DNA of 64,000 nucleotides from Gammaproteobacteria bacterium (GTDB lineage Bacteria > Pseudomonadota > Gammaproteobacteria > HK1): contig JAJFJT010000003.1 of NCBI GenBank assembly GCA_021773795.1, positions 62,001 through 126,000 on the forward strand. The letters are read 5' to 3'. Below the pieces are notes generated by a model, which did no database searches, was not told where the DNA came from, and saw nothing but the letters and a program-made list of their open reading frames with translations. Of this stretch, positions 1 to 8,563 are shown piece after piece. Each line of letters begins with the position of its first letter. The first letter of the stretch is position 1. The position numbers and the translations under genes were made by a program.

Positions 1-227
1 GGCGTCAGGCACTGGTTGCTGGTGCGTTGGATTTTGGCGCCTATGGCTTGGCTATCTGGGCTCTGAGTCTGGGGGCGATGGTGCAGGTTTCGGCCTTGCG
101 AGAGACCAGTGTGTTATTTGCCACCTACATCGGTACCCGCTTGTTGGGAGAACCGCTGGGTGCCCAGCGACTGTTTGCCGCCTCGCTGGTGGCTGCGGGC
201 ATTGTGTTGCTCCATACCATGGCCTGA
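1..227 (+). CDS. EamA/DMT-family transporter, C-terminal fragment
   Basis: This is the last ~74 codons of a membrane transporter whose 5' part lies left of the window; the frame is open from base 3. Visible features are two hydrophobic segments and the stretch VSALRETSVLFATYIG followed by LGEPLG, typical of the end of the second EamA repeat in drug/metabolite transporters. Proteins of this family export amino acids, nucleosides or other metabolites across the inner membrane; the substrate cannot be told from the fragment. The stop codon is followed within 10 bases by the nudE start, so the two genes are probably co-transcribed. Confidence 0.7.
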   Translation, partial: RQALVAGALDFGAYGLAIWALSLGAMVQVSALRETSVLFATYIGTRLLGEPLGAQRLFAASLVAAGIVLLHTMA

Positions 228-237
228 GGAATTCCTG

Positions 238-801
238 ATGGCGTGTGAACAAATTATCTGTACCGAAACTCTGTTTGAGGGTGCCATTTTTCGGGTGCTT
301 CGCCACCGGCTACAGCTGCCCTCGGGGAGGGTGGTTGAGCGTGAGGTGGTGGATAAGGGTGGAGACAGTGTTGCCATAGTGGCGGTGGACGAGAACGATA
401 ATATCTATTTGCTTGATGAGTATTGCTGCGCTATCGATGCGCGCGTCCTGGGTTTGCCCAAGGGCATGATTGACGCGGATGAAAGTCCAGAGGGGGCGGC
501 ACTCAGGGAGTTGCGGGAGGAAACCGGGTTTGCGGGTAACTTGCGTTTGTTGGCGCGCATGAGCCTGAGCCCTGGCTATCTCAATCAACACAGTTATGTA
601 TTTCTCGCCACCGAACTGAAAGCAGCCCCGTTGGATGGTGACGAGGAGCATGCCCTGACGGTTGTGCCCGTGCCCTTCATGGATGCCTTCCGGATGGCGC
701 GTGAAGGCAAGATTAGCGACGCTCGCACCATTGCTGGCATTGCTTTGGCCATGGATGTGCGAGAACGGCGCTTGGCTCAGGCGGCTCTCTCGGCGAGCTA
801 G
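238..801 (+). CDS. nudE: Nudix hydrolase, ADP-sugar/NADH pyrophosphatase NudE-like
   Basis: A 187-residue Nudix protein, close to the ~186 residues of E. coli NudE. The Nudix box is complete at about residues 76-98 (G-x5-E-x7-RELREETGF), preceded by the NudE-like LPKGMID. The family hydrolyses ADP-ribose, Ap3A and NADH to nucleotide plus phosphorylated moiety and is thought to be a housecleaning enzyme. The ATG at 238 is chosen because a GAGGA ribosome site overlaps the stop of the preceding gene; the frame is open further upstream without a good start. Its TAG stop overlaps the TAG stop of convergent nadC through a shared CTAG palindrome. NudE assignment is by length and box sequence; another ADP-compound Nudix enzyme is possible. 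Confidence 0.85.
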   Translation: MACEQIICTETLFEGAIFRVLRHRLQLPSGRVVEREVVDKGGDSVAIVAVDENDNIYLLDEYCCAIDARVLGLPKGMIDADESPEGAALRELREETGFAGNLRLLARMSLSPGYLNQHSYVFLATELKAAPLDGDEEHALTVVPVPFMDAFRMAREGKISDARTIAGIALAMDVRERRLAQAALSAS

Positions 802-1640
802 CTCTGATCGAAGCGCATGGAGAAGTCGATACTTTGCAGGTGTTTGGTTAAGGCGCCTACGGAGATATAGTCGATGCCGGTGTCGGCGAGTACCCGCAGT
901 TCATCCAGATGGACGTTGCCGGAGACTTCGATCTTGAGCTGTCCACCATTGAGAGATACGGCTCTGTGCACGTCAGGCAGGCTGAAATTGTCGAGCATGA
1001 CGATGTCTGCGCCTGCCGCCAACGCTTCGCGAAATTCTTCCATATTTTCAACCTCCACCTCTAGGGGCAAATCTGCGTGCATACTCCGTGCCCGCTCCAC
1101 GGCCGTGGTGATGGATCCCGCCGCTTCAATGTGATTTTCCTTGATGAGGAAGGCATCAAACAGGCCAATGCGATGGTTGTGGGCACCGCCGCAGCGCACC
1201 GCATATTTTTGTGCCGTTCTGAGGCCCGGGATGGTCTTGCGCGTGTCGAGTATGCGGACGGGGGTATCAGCCACCGCCTGTGCATAACGGTGAGCCGTGG
1301 TGGCCGTTCCCGAGAGGGTTTGGAGAAAATTGAGTGCGGCACGTTCGCCACTGAGCAGCGCTCGGGCGCGACCGTGAAGCGAGAACACCGGTTCATCTGG
1401 AGATAGCTGTTCACCATCTTGCCGATGCCAGCGGATCTCGGTGCCGGGATCTATCTGCCGGAAGACTTCATCCACCCAGGCGCGACCACAGAGCACGGCC
1501 GACTCGCGACTGATGATGGTAGCCTCGGCGTTTTTTGCCGGTTCAATGAGGGCGGCGGTAACATCTCCATGGCCCAGATCCTCGGCGAGGGCCAGGCTCA
1601 CTACCTGGGCAATGTCATTGGGTAATAGGATTTTGCTCAT
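798..1640 (-). CDS. nadC: Nicotinate-nucleotide pyrophosphorylase (carboxylating)
   Basis: Quinolinate phosphoribosyltransferase, the step of de novo NAD synthesis that converts quinolinate and PRPP to nicotinate mononucleotide with CO2 release. The 280 residues are normal for the family. Recognisable segments are EDLGHGDVTAALI near the N-terminus, ALNFLQTLSGTAT, the DTRKTIPGLR/KYAVRCGG substrate-binding region near residues 135-155, HNHRIGLFDAFLIKENH, and the C-terminal EVSGNV. Cytosolic, usually a homodimer. It is transcribed alone, convergent with nudE, with ~160 bases to the divergent DUF1538 gene. Confidence 0.95.
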   Translation of the reverse strand: MSKILLPNDIAQVVSLALAEDLGHGDVTAALIEPAKNAEATIISRESAVLCGRAWVDEVFRQIDPGTEIRWHRQDGEQLSPDEPVFSLHGRARALLSGERAALNFLQTLSGTATTAHRYAQAVADTPVRILDTRKTIPGLRTAQKYAVRCGGAHNHRIGLFDAFLIKENHIEAAGSITTAVERARSMHADLPLEVEVENMEEFREALAAGADIVMLDNFSLPDVHRAVSLNGGQLKIEVSGNVHLDELRVLADTGIDYISVGALTKHLQSIDFSMRFDQS

Positions 1641-1801
1641 ATTCTGCTGCCAGTAGGAATTTGATGAGGGATTGTAAGGCTTCCCGGCGGGCTAAAAAAG
1701 AAGCGGAGAGGGCTGCGGTTGAGGCTATCGGGCCTTTATAATGGGGCAAATTATCCGGTTCCATAAATTCCGGTCGGCGGCCTGCTTTCAAAAGGGCATC
1801 A

Positions 1802-2536
1802 ATGCGAATTTTTTTCTCCACCCTGGGTGGCAGTCTGCGGGACCTGGCGCCCATTTTCCTGACCATCGCGGTCTTCCAGCTACTCATATTGCGCCAGCCG
1901 ATTCCGGATCTGGGTGCCTTGTTGAGCGGGCTGGTGCTAGTGGTCCTTGGCCTTACCCTGTTTATCCAGGGGCTCGAACTCGGGCTCTTTCCCCTGGGTG
2001 AGTCGCTGGCCTATGCCTTTGCCCGCAAGGGCAGCCTGCCGTGGATGTTGCTGTTCGCCTTTGCGCTAGGCTTTGGTACCACGGTGGCGGAGCCGGCACT
2101 TATTGCGGTGGCCTCCGAGGCCGCCGAAGTTGCTGCCGCGGAGGCCTATATCAACAATGAGTTGGCCAGCAAGGCCAGCTATGCCTTTGAGTTGCGCATG
2201 GTGGTTGGCTTGGCCGTGGGAATCGCCCTGGTGTTGGGGGTCTATCGAATTTTGCGCGGTTGGCCTATCCAGTATTTCATCCTCGGTGGCTACATCGGGG
2301 TGATTGCACTCACCCCCTTTGCTCCCCGAGAATTCATCGGCATTGCCTATGACTCCGGCGGGGTCACGACCTCTACCATTACCGTTCCCCTGGTGACCGC
2401 ACTGGGAGTGGGCTTGGCCTCCAGTATCCAGGGGCGTAACCCCATGACCGATGGTTTTGGCCTCATTGCCTTCGCCTCTTTGAGTCCCATGCTGTTTGTC
2501 ATGGGCTATGGCATTTTGCTGCAGGCGGGCCAGTGA
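1802..2536 (+). CDS. DUF1538 integral membrane protein (first of tandem pair)
   Basis: A 244-residue polytopic membrane protein of the DUF1538 family, predicted transporters of unknown substrate. About seven hydrophobic segments are visible. The family signature [15 protein letters not shown] is near residue 180, followed by [13 protein letters not shown], and an earlier [15 protein letters not shown] segment resembles a half-membrane re-entrant motif. The stop overlaps the GTG start of a second DUF1538 gene, so the two are translationally coupled and probably form a heteromer. A PII-like and a CBS protein follow, suggesting gating by nucleotide or metabolite binding. Function is inference; no DUF1538 substrate is known to me. 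Confidence 0.85.
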   Translation: MRIFFSTLGGSLRDLAPIFLTIAVFQLLILRQPIPDLGALLSGLVLVVLGLTLFIQGLELGLFPLGESLAYAFARKGSLPWMLLFAFALGFGTTVAEPALIAVASEAAEVAAAEAYINNELASKASYAFELRMVVGLAVGIALVLGVYRILRGWPIQYFILGGYIGVIALTPFAPREFIGIAYDSGGVTTSTITVPLVTALGVGLASSIQGRNPMTDGFGLIAFASLSPMLFVMGYGILLQAGQ

Positions 2537-3309
2537 GTTTTCTGCTGCAATTGGGGCAGGTGCTGATGGATACGATCCGCGATGTACTGCCTATTCTGGC
2601 GATCATCGCTGGTTTTCAGTTCCTTGTTATCCGTCGCCCGATTCCCAATCTGAAGCGAGTGGCCCTGGGTGTGGTGTATGTCATTCTCGGGCTGGCGCTA
2701 TTTCTCAAGGGGCTGGAGCAGGCGTTGTTTCCACTGGGGAAATTAATGGCCCAGCAACTGACCGATCCGAAATTTCTCCACAGCATCACCGGAAGGGCGG
2801 TCGAGCAACTCGGCTGGGGGGATTATTACTGGGTCTACGTTTTTGCCTTTGCCATCGGCTTTTCCACCACCATCGCCGAGCCGTCGTTGCTGGCGGTGGC
2901 TATCAAGGCGCAAGAGGTGTCTGGTGGGGCAATTAGCGTCAGGGGGCTGCGCGTCTCCGTTGCTCTGGGTGTTGCCGTAGGCATTACCCTGGGATGTTTT
3001 CGTATCGTCAGTGGAACCCCGTTATATCTCTATATCATCGCCGGTTATATTCTGGTGATGGTGCAGACGCTCTTTGTACCGCGCGGGATCATTGCGCTTG
3101 CCTACGATTCTGGCGGGGTCACCACTTCCACCGTTACCGTGCCTATAGTTGCCGCCCTGGGGCTTGGGCTGGCAACCCACGTGCCGGGACGCAGCCCGGT
3201 ACTGGATGGTTTTGGCCTCATTGCTTTTGCAAGTTTGTTTCCCATCATGGGGGTGCTGGCCTATGCCCAGCTTAGCCAGTGGCGCCATGAGCGGAAGCTA
3301 TCGAAATAA
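2533..3309 (+). CDS. DUF1538 integral membrane protein (second of tandem pair)
   Basis: 258-residue paralogue of the preceding protein with the same order of motifs: [16 protein letters not shown], then [15 protein letters not shown] and [12 protein letters not shown]. It has a longer loop after the third hydrophobic segment. The GTG start at 2533 lies inside the stop of the upstream gene, a GTGA overlap. The pair looks like an old duplication kept as two subunits; in other bacteria DUF1538 also occurs as a double-domain protein. A 140-bp inverted-repeat element separates it from the PII-like gene, so that gene may be transcribed partly on its own. Confidence 0.85.
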   Translation: MSFLLQLGQVLMDTIRDVLPILAIIAGFQFLVIRRPIPNLKRVALGVVYVILGLALFLKGLEQALFPLGKLMAQQLTDPKFLHSITGRAVEQLGWGDYYWVYVFAFAIGFSTTIAEPSLLAVAIKAQEVSGGAISVRGLRVSVALGVAVGITLGCFRIVSGTPLYLYIIAGYILVMVQTLFVPRGIIALAYDSGGVTTSTVTVPIVAALGLGLATHVPGRSPVLDGFGLIAFASLFPIMGVLAYAQLSQWRHERKLSK

Positions 3310-3449
3310 AGGTGCCTCTAGAAATACAAGTTTCCAGGCAAGACAAGGCATGTTAAAAAAGTTGAGCACGGCATCTATTTGATATGTGAGCGAAACTTTT
3401 CTGCGAGAAACGCCGTATTGCGACGATAGTGTATTTCTAGAGGTGCTCA
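3310..3449. repeat. MITE-like element, family A copy 1
   Basis: An element of ~140 bp with imperfect terminal inverted repeats of ~18 bp (GGTGCCTCTAGAAATACA at the left, its complement at the right). Its interior segments AGGCAAGACAAGGCAT, GCGAAACTTTT and CCGTATTGCGACGA recur at 11204-11346 and 51299-51444. It has no coding capacity and sits between the second DUF1538 gene and the PII-like gene. Confidence 0.8.
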
Positions 3450-3467
3450 TAACCTGGGAGGAGCAGC

Positions 3468-3818
3468 ATGCATTTCAAATTGATTATCGCGCTGGTCGAC
3501 GACAATAAAACCAATGCCGTGATGGAGGCGGCTCGGGAGGCGGGAGCCACTGGGTCTACGGTTATTAATCATGCCCGTGGCGAGGGTGTGGACGTGTCCA
3601 AAACTTTCCTGGGTCTGAGCCTTGAGACGCAGCGGGACATGCTGCTGTTTTTGGTGGAGGAGCATCTCAGTCGCAAGATCCTTGAGACCATTGAGATGGT
3701 GGCAGAACTTGGTCAAACCAAGGGGGCGGGGATTGCCTTTCAAATTGATGTGGAGGACGCCGTGGGTGTCGCCCATCAGGTGGAAAAACTCACGACCGTG
3801 GTGGAGGAGGAATTATGA
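3468..3818 (+). CDS. PII-like signal-transduction protein
   Basis: A 116-residue protein that reads as a divergent PII family member: the N-terminal beta strand FKLIIALVDD, AAREAGATGSTVINHARGEG in place of the classic T-loop entry, and a C-terminal EDAVGVAHQV. The uridylylated Tyr of GlnB/GlnK is not evident, so it is probably not part of the nitrogen cascade. PII trimers bind ATP, ADP or other small ligands and act on membrane transporters such as AmtB. A strong GGGAGGAG ribosome site precedes the ATG. The gene overlaps the CBS gene by four bases (ATGA). By context I infer it regulates the DUF1538 pair. Confidence 0.8.
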   Translation: MHFKLIIALVDDNKTNAVMEAAREAGATGSTVINHARGEGVDVSKTFLGLSLETQRDMLLFLVEEHLSRKILETIEMVAELGQTKGAGIAFQIDVEDAVGVAHQVEKLTTVVEEEL

Positions 3819-4222
3819 GTGCACAAGAGGCAATAATCCGCGTCAGGGATATTATGAAACTCCGCTTTGATCGAGTGGACGGTATGGCGACTATCCAGGA
3901 GGCCCTGACGGCCATGGAACATCTGGAAGCCAAGTGCCTGATAGTCGATAAATCGCATGCAGATGATGTTTACGGCATTCTGCTGCTTTCGGACATTGCG
4001 CGTGAGGTACTGGCCACAAACCGCCCAGCGGACCGGGTCAACGTCTACGAAGTGATGACCAAGCCGGTGATCAGCGTGGAGGCTGATATGAACATCCGCT
4101 ACAGTGCGCGCCTTTTTGCGCGTCTCGGATTGTCGCGGGCACCGGTGGTGGAAAATGGTGAGATCATTGGAATCATCAGTCTCAATGACATGGTGATGCG
4201 CGGTCTGCGCGATCAGGGCTAA
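3815..4222 (+). CDS. Tandem CBS-domain protein
   Basis: 135 residues forming two CBS domains (about 8-65 and 72-132). VRDIMKLRFDRVDGMATIQEAL opens the first and VYEVMTKPVISVEADMNIRYSARL the second, the latter ending in IIGIISLNDMV. Bateman modules bind adenine nucleotides or S-adenosyl compounds and convey energy status to a partner. There is no catalytic domain. Translational coupling to the PII-like gene and proximity to the DUF1538 genes suggest a second sensor subunit for the same membrane system. That role is inference. Confidence 0.85.
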   Translation: MSAQEAIIRVRDIMKLRFDRVDGMATIQEALTAMEHLEAKCLIVDKSHADDVYGILLLSDIAREVLATNRPADRVNVYEVMTKPVISVEADMNIRYSARLFARLGLSRAPVVENGEIIGIISLNDMVMRGLRDQG

Positions 4223-4229
4223 GTAGCGG

Positions 4230-4790
4230 GTGACGCTGGATTCTACAGGCTGGCTGTGCGGAGTGCGCAGGGTTGCCTCGCCAAACTGGGACGAACGGCC
4301 ACCGGGCTGTGCCATCGATACTCTGGTTATCCATAACATCAGCCTGCCACCGGGGCAGTTTGGCGGGCCACATGTGGATGAGCTGTTTTGTAACCGGATT
4401 GATTCCCAGGCTCATCCTGCCTTTGCAAAACTGAGCGGGCTGCGGGTTTCCGCTCATGCATTAATTAACCGGGGCGGACAGATCACTCAGTACGTAAGCT
4501 TTTCCAAACGGGCCTGGCATGCGGGCGAGTCTTGTTGGCAGGGGCGAAAAAACTTCAACGATTTTTCCATCGGCATAGAACTCGAAGGTACGGACAGGGC
4601 TTCCTATACCGACGCACAATACACAGCTTTGACCCAACTAAGTCTGGTATTAATGACACGCTGGCCGGACATTTGTCCGCAGCGCATCGTCGGACATGCC
4701 GATATAGCGCCAGAGCGTAAGACCGACCCGGGAGCCGCTTTTCAGTGGGGGCGTTTTCGTCGAGAGTTGGAAAAAAACCGGGATTTATAG
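4230..4790 (+). CDS. ampD: 1,6-anhydro-N-acetylmuramyl-L-alanine amidase AmpD
   Basis: Cytosolic zinc amidase that cleaves the peptide from 1,6-anhydro-MurNAc-peptides during cell wall recycling and keeps the beta-lactamase inducer low. 186 residues, as in E. coli. Zinc ligand regions are visible: LVIHNISLPPGQFGG (first His) and VGHADIAPERKTDPG (second His and Asp) near residues 151-165. The GTG at 4230 fits the family N-terminus (LDSTGWLCGVRRVASPN). It starts eight bases after the CBS gene stop. No ampE follows. MupP at 23207-23881 belongs to the same recycling theme. Confidence 0.95.
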   Translation: MTLDSTGWLCGVRRVASPNWDERPPGCAIDTLVIHNISLPPGQFGGPHVDELFCNRIDSQAHPAFAKLSGLRVSAHALINRGGQITQYVSFSKRAWHAGESCWQGRKNFNDFSIGIELEGTDRASYTDAQYTALTQLSLVLMTRWPDICPQRIVGHADIAPERKTDPGAAFQWGRFRRELEKNRDL

Positions 4791-4812
4791 ACAGTTAACT
4801 GTGAGGCATTGA

Positions 4813-5787
4813 ATGAAGGCACTGACGGCTAAGCGGGTACTGGTGACAGGCGGGGCGGGTTTTCTCGGCTCCCATCTATGCCGGCGCTTGTTGGAAGCGG
4901 GAAATGATGTGTTGTGCGTGGATAATTTCTACACCGGCACCAAGGAGAATGTACGCGAATTGCTGGACCACCCATTTTTCGAAGTGATTCGTCACGATGT
5001 GACCTTCCCCCTCTATGTGGAAGTGGATGAAATTTACAATCTTGCCTGTCCCGCTTCGCCGATCCACTACCAGTTCGATCCAGTGCAAACCACCAAGACC
5101 AGCGTACACGGCGCCATCAATATGTTGGGCTTGGCTAAACGGGTAAAGGCCTGCATTCTGCAGGCATCAACCAGCGAGGTTTACGGGGACCCGGAGGTCC
5201 ATCCCCAGCGGGAGGCGTATTGGGGGCGGGTCAACCCGGTGGGGATACGCTCCTGTTATGACGAAGGCAAGCGTTGCGCGGAAACGCTGTTTTTTGACTA
5301 CCATCGGCAACATGCCATGCCCATTAAGGTTGCCCGCATTTTCAATACCTATGGCCCCCACATGCATCCCAATGACGGCCGCGTGGTGTCCAACTTCATT
5401 CTCCAGGCCCTGCGCGGTGAGGACATCACCATTTACGGTGACGGCGAACAGAGCCGATCTTTTTGCTACGTGGACGATTTGATTGAGGGTTTTTTGAGGT
5501 TGATGGCGACCCCGGAGGATTTTACCGGGCCGGTCAATCTGGGAAACCCGGTGGAATTTACCATCCGTGAATTGGCGGAAAAGATCATCGAACTGACAGG
5601 CTCAGCCTCTCAGCTAAAAACAAAGCCACTGCCCAGCGATGATCCACGACAGCGTTGCCCGGACATCAGCCTCGCCCGCAAGCAACTGGATTGGGAACCA
5701 AAGATTCCATTGGAGCAGGGCCTGGTGCGCACCATCGCGTATTTTGAACAGTTGATGGTGCAGGGTGGAGAGCTGCCGGAGGGCTAG
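4813..5787 (+). CDS. UDP-glucuronate decarboxylase (UDP-xylose synthase), SDR family
   Basis: 324-residue extended short-chain dehydrogenase. The NAD-binding [14 protein letters not shown] is at residues 13-26, the catalytic Ser-Tyr-Lys set is [13 protein letters not shown] with YDEGKRCAE, and [22 protein letters not shown] is a strong UXS signature. It converts UDP-glucuronate to UDP-xylose, a precursor for exopolysaccharide or lipopolysaccharide. No other nucleotide-sugar gene is nearby. Downstream of ampD by 22 bases with a weak ribosome site; the operon link is uncertain. Confidence 0.9.
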   Translation: MKALTAKRVLVTGGAGFLGSHLCRRLLEAGNDVLCVDNFYTGTKENVRELLDHPFFEVIRHDVTFPLYVEVDEIYNLACPASPIHYQFDPVQTTKTSVHGAINMLGLAKRVKACILQASTSEVYGDPEVHPQREAYWGRVNPVGIRSCYDEGKRCAETLFFDYHRQHAMPIKVARIFNTYGPHMHPNDGRVVSNFILQALRGEDITIYGDGEQSRSFCYVDDLIEGFLRLMATPEDFTGPVNLGNPVEFTIRELAEKIIELTGSASQLKTKPLPSDDPRQRCPDISLARKQLDWEPKIPLEQGLVRTIAYFEQLMVQGGELPEG

Positions 5788-5792
5788 AAGCA

Positions 5793-6083
5793 ATGAGATG
5801 CTTTGAATCTAGATCTGACTCTGCTAAATGCAGTTTCCTGAGTACAGAGGTTACGCCCCCGTTACGAGCTTTTGTTGGAGCCCTATGCGGTCTGATTGCT
5901 GCACTGTTGCTTGGTGGGTTTGCCACGATCATTATTCTCGCGAGTGAGCAAATAAAGCGAGACCTATGGGTTGCTCTAACCGCTACAATCGTGCTTGGAA
6001 TCGGGCTCTTATTCTTGTTGGTAGCCTATAGGCTTTTGCGTAAATCCCATACAGGATCAATGGGGTCAGACTCGATTGATTGA
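5793..6083 (+). CDS. Small hypothetical membrane protein
   Basis: 96 residues with two hydrophobic segments (about 25-50 and 58-82) and basic loops (IKRD, RLLRKS), so probably a two-helix inner-membrane protein. It starts five bases after the preceding stop without an obvious ribosome site. I recognise no family. The last codons (GSMGSDSID) are encoded by a GGGGTCAGACTCGATTGATT-type sequence that resembles dispersed repeats, so the natural C-terminus may have been altered by an insertion or the ORF may be fortuitous. Confidence 0.45.
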   Translation: MRCFESRSDSAKCSFLSTEVTPPLRAFVGALCGLIAALLLGGFATIIILASEQIKRDLWVALTATIVLGIGLLFLLVAYRLLRKSHTGSMGSDSID

Positions 6084-6164
6084 TGCTAGCCCCGTGCTTG
6101 CTATGTCGCCCACATCTTCGTTTGACAGTATTCATACCTGCGCCCTACACTGCGTCGCAGTCAT

Positions 6165-6362
6165 ATGAGGTGCTCCAAAGGCATTCGCCGGAGGAGTGAA
6201 ATGGGAAGCCGGTGCGTCGCGCGATTCGCGTGCACAATTCCGGCGCTGCCCCCGCAACGGTAGGTGAGTTACAGGTAGATCAGATGCCACTGCGCATTCG
6301 CGTGGGAAGGCGATCTACCCGGCCGGAAGGCCACTCACAAGCCCGGAGACCGGCCTGAAATG
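6165..6362 (+). ncRNA. Cobalamin riboswitch
   Basis: All main elements of the adenosylcobalamin aptamer are visible: the upstream GGTGCTCC with paired GGAGGAGTGAAATGGGAAGCCGGTG, GCACAATTCCGGCGC, the CTGCCCCCGCAACGGT core, GCCACTC, and the B12 box AAGCCCGGAGACCGGCC at 6339-6355. About 170 bases separate it from the btuB start. The known action of the class is B12-bound repression of the downstream transport genes. The expression platform probably involves the GTTGCGG/GGGCAACCCGG segment at 6374-6392. Confidence 0.93.
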
Positions 6363-6534
6363 ACGCTAATCCCGTTGCGGAGGGCAACCCGGGTGAGCGT
6401 GATTTGTGGAAGCTTTTTTCCCAAATGGGCCATGTCCCGTCCAACGCCATCCTGCTTTCTCCCCCAACGGACCCAGAAATCTGTATAGATCGTTTGGCGG
6501 CGCGGGTGCGCCCGTCATTGGTCGGGAGCCTGTA

Positions 6535-8553
6535 ATGTTGTACGTAAAATTTTCTCCACATGGGAGCAAAGGCCGTCACGTATTTGTCCTGCTTTCTGCT
6601 GTAGTAATGCCTCTTTCTCTGAGTTTGTCAGCACCATCCGTGATGGCGGCTGCCCCCTTGGAAGTTCCGTCGGTAGTAGTGAGTGCCACTCGTTCCGAAC
6701 AAAGCCTGGTGACCGTGCCTGCCAGCATTACCATCATTGGTCGGGAGGAGATCGAGGCTAGTGGGGCGAGTCATGTGGTCGAGGTATTACGGGGTCGCGG
6801 TGGGGTGCAGGTTAACGACACCTTTGGTGATGGCAGTCGCACCAGCATCGGTATCCGTGGTTTTAACGAAAGCGCCAATGCCAATGTGCTGGTGCTGGTG
6901 GATGGGCGTCGCCTCAATAATACGGATATTGCTGGCCCTGATTTGAATAGCATTTCACTCAAGGATGTGGAGCGGGTAGAAATTATCCAGGGCAGCGCCG
7001 GCACGCTTTACGGAGACCAGGCAGTGGGTGGGGTGATCAATATCATTACCCGGAAGAATCGGGTATTTTTCGCCGAGGGAGAGGCGGGTATTGGCAGTTA
7101 TGGGCGCAAGTCTATGCGCTTGCGTACTGGCAATCGCTTTGCCAATGGTCTGGGATATCAACTCTCGGGTGAGCGCCTGCGCGGCAACAATTACCGCGAT
7201 AATAATCGTCAGGATTACTGGAACTACTTTGGCAAGCTCGACTGGGAGCATGAGCGCGGCAGGCTGTTCGTAGAGCTTCAGGACGTGAAGGAAAATCTGC
7301 GCCTGGCGGGACGGTTGACGCTTGCTGATCTTGCTGCCAATCCCGACCGGCGGCAATCAGTCCGCCCCAACGATTTTGCCGCCTCTGATACGGAAGTCGC
7401 CCGGCTTGGAGCAGAGTTGTCGCTGTCGGACAACTGGACCTTTGAAGGCGACTGGAATTATCGCAAAGTCACCGGATTTTCCCGGCTGGTATTTTTTGGT
7501 GCAAATAGCGACACCCCGCAGGAGCGTATTCAACGCGGCTTTACCCCCCGGTTTGTGGGCAGCTACGGTCTTGCTGCCGGGGAGCTGGTGGTCACTATCG
7601 GTGCCGACATCGACCAGGCCGACTATGACACCACCAATACCTTCTTCGGATTTACCACCACCACCGGCAATCGCCAGGAGGTTCACGGGATCTACGCTCA
7701 AGCTGTGATTCCCCTGGTTCCAGGGTTGACAGCCACCATCGGTGGGCGTCAGGCCAGGGTGACGAATCAACTGCGGCATTCCACTGCCTTCCCGGCGGGT
7801 GTGTCGCTGAAAGACGAACAATTCGTAAGTGAGTTGGGTCTCAGTTATCGCCCACATCAAGAGTGGCGATTTTTTGCCCGCCGGGATGGTAACTTTCGCT
7901 TTGCCAAGGTTGATGAGCAGACCTTTACCTCACCCGGCGTTGTGGGACTGCAGACTCAGACGGGAACATCCTGGGAGGGGGGTGCCGAGTGGCAGCGCAG
8001 TGGTGATTTCCTCAAGCTGGTTCTCTATCGCCTCGATCTCGAGAATGAGATTGGCTTTGACCCCACCGCAGCCGATCCCTTTGGAGGCTTTACCGGTGCC
8101 AATATAAATTTTGCCTCCACCGTGCACGATGGGTTGATTCTCGAAGGTGGCTACGGCCTGGGCCCGAAGTGGTATCTCGCGGGCAGTTATAGTTGTACCG
8201 ATGCCTACTTCGATTCTGGCACCTTCAGCGGGAAGCAGATCTCGGGGGTATCGCGGCATTTATTGCGGGCGACAGCGAATTACCGGATACGGCCCTCCCT
8301 GCGTGCCTTTTTGGAATTACAGCTTAATGGCAACCAGTTTCTATCCGGCGACAATGCCAATGCCAAGGCTCGGCAACCAGGCTTTGGCGTACTCAATCTG
8401 CATATGAGTTATGAACACCGAGGGTTAAGCGTTTCCGCCCGGCTAAACAATTTGTTGGACCGGGAATACAATGAAGTGGCCAATGCATTTGGTGCATTGT
8501 TCCCCGCACCGGAGCGGAATTTTATGCTGACTACGCGTTATCACTTTGACTAG
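6535..8553 (+). CDS. btuB: TonB-dependent outer membrane receptor, BtuB-like (cobalamin)
   Basis: 672-residue outer membrane receptor. The ATG at 6535 is preferred to the longer frame from 6406 because it begins a signal peptide (hydrophobic FVLLSAVVMPLSLSLS, cleavage after SVMAAA) and has a GGGAG site upstream. A TonB-box-like EVPSVVVSATRSEQ follows, then the plug domain (GVQVNDTFGDGSRTSIGIRG, VERVEIIQGSAGTLYG, AVGGVINIITRK) and a 22-strand-type barrel ending in RYHFD with terminal aromatics. The B12 riboswitch and the downstream adenosyltransferase make cobalamin, or a related corrinoid, the likely substrate. Confidence 0.9.
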   Translation: MLYVKFSPHGSKGRHVFVLLSAVVMPLSLSLSAPSVMAAAPLEVPSVVVSATRSEQSLVTVPASITIIGREEIEASGASHVVEVLRGRGGVQVNDTFGDGSRTSIGIRGFNESANANVLVLVDGRRLNNTDIAGPDLNSISLKDVERVEIIQGSAGTLYGDQAVGGVINIITRKNRVFFAEGEAGIGSYGRKSMRLRTGNRFANGLGYQLSGERLRGNNYRDNNRQDYWNYFGKLDWEHERGRLFVELQDVKENLRLAGRLTLADLAANPDRRQSVRPNDFAASDTEVARLGAELSLSDNWTFEGDWNYRKVTGFSRLVFFGANSDTPQERIQRGFTPRFVGSYGLAAGELVVTIGADIDQADYDTTNTFFGFTTTTGNRQEVHGIYAQAVIPLVPGLTATIGGRQARVTNQLRHSTAFPAGVSLKDEQFVSELGLSYRPHQEWRFFARRDGNFRFAKVDEQTFTSPGVVGLQTQTGTSWEGGAEWQRSGDFLKLVLYRLDLENEIGFDPTAADPFGGFTGANINFASTVHDGLILEGGYGLGPKWYLAGSYSCTDAYFDSGTFSGKQISGVSRHLLRATANYRIRPSLRAFLELQLNGNQFLSGDNANAKARQPGFGVLNLHMSYEHRGLSVSARLNNLLDREYNEVANAFGALFPAPERNFMLTTRYHFD

Positions 8554-8563
8554 ACTGTAAGGC

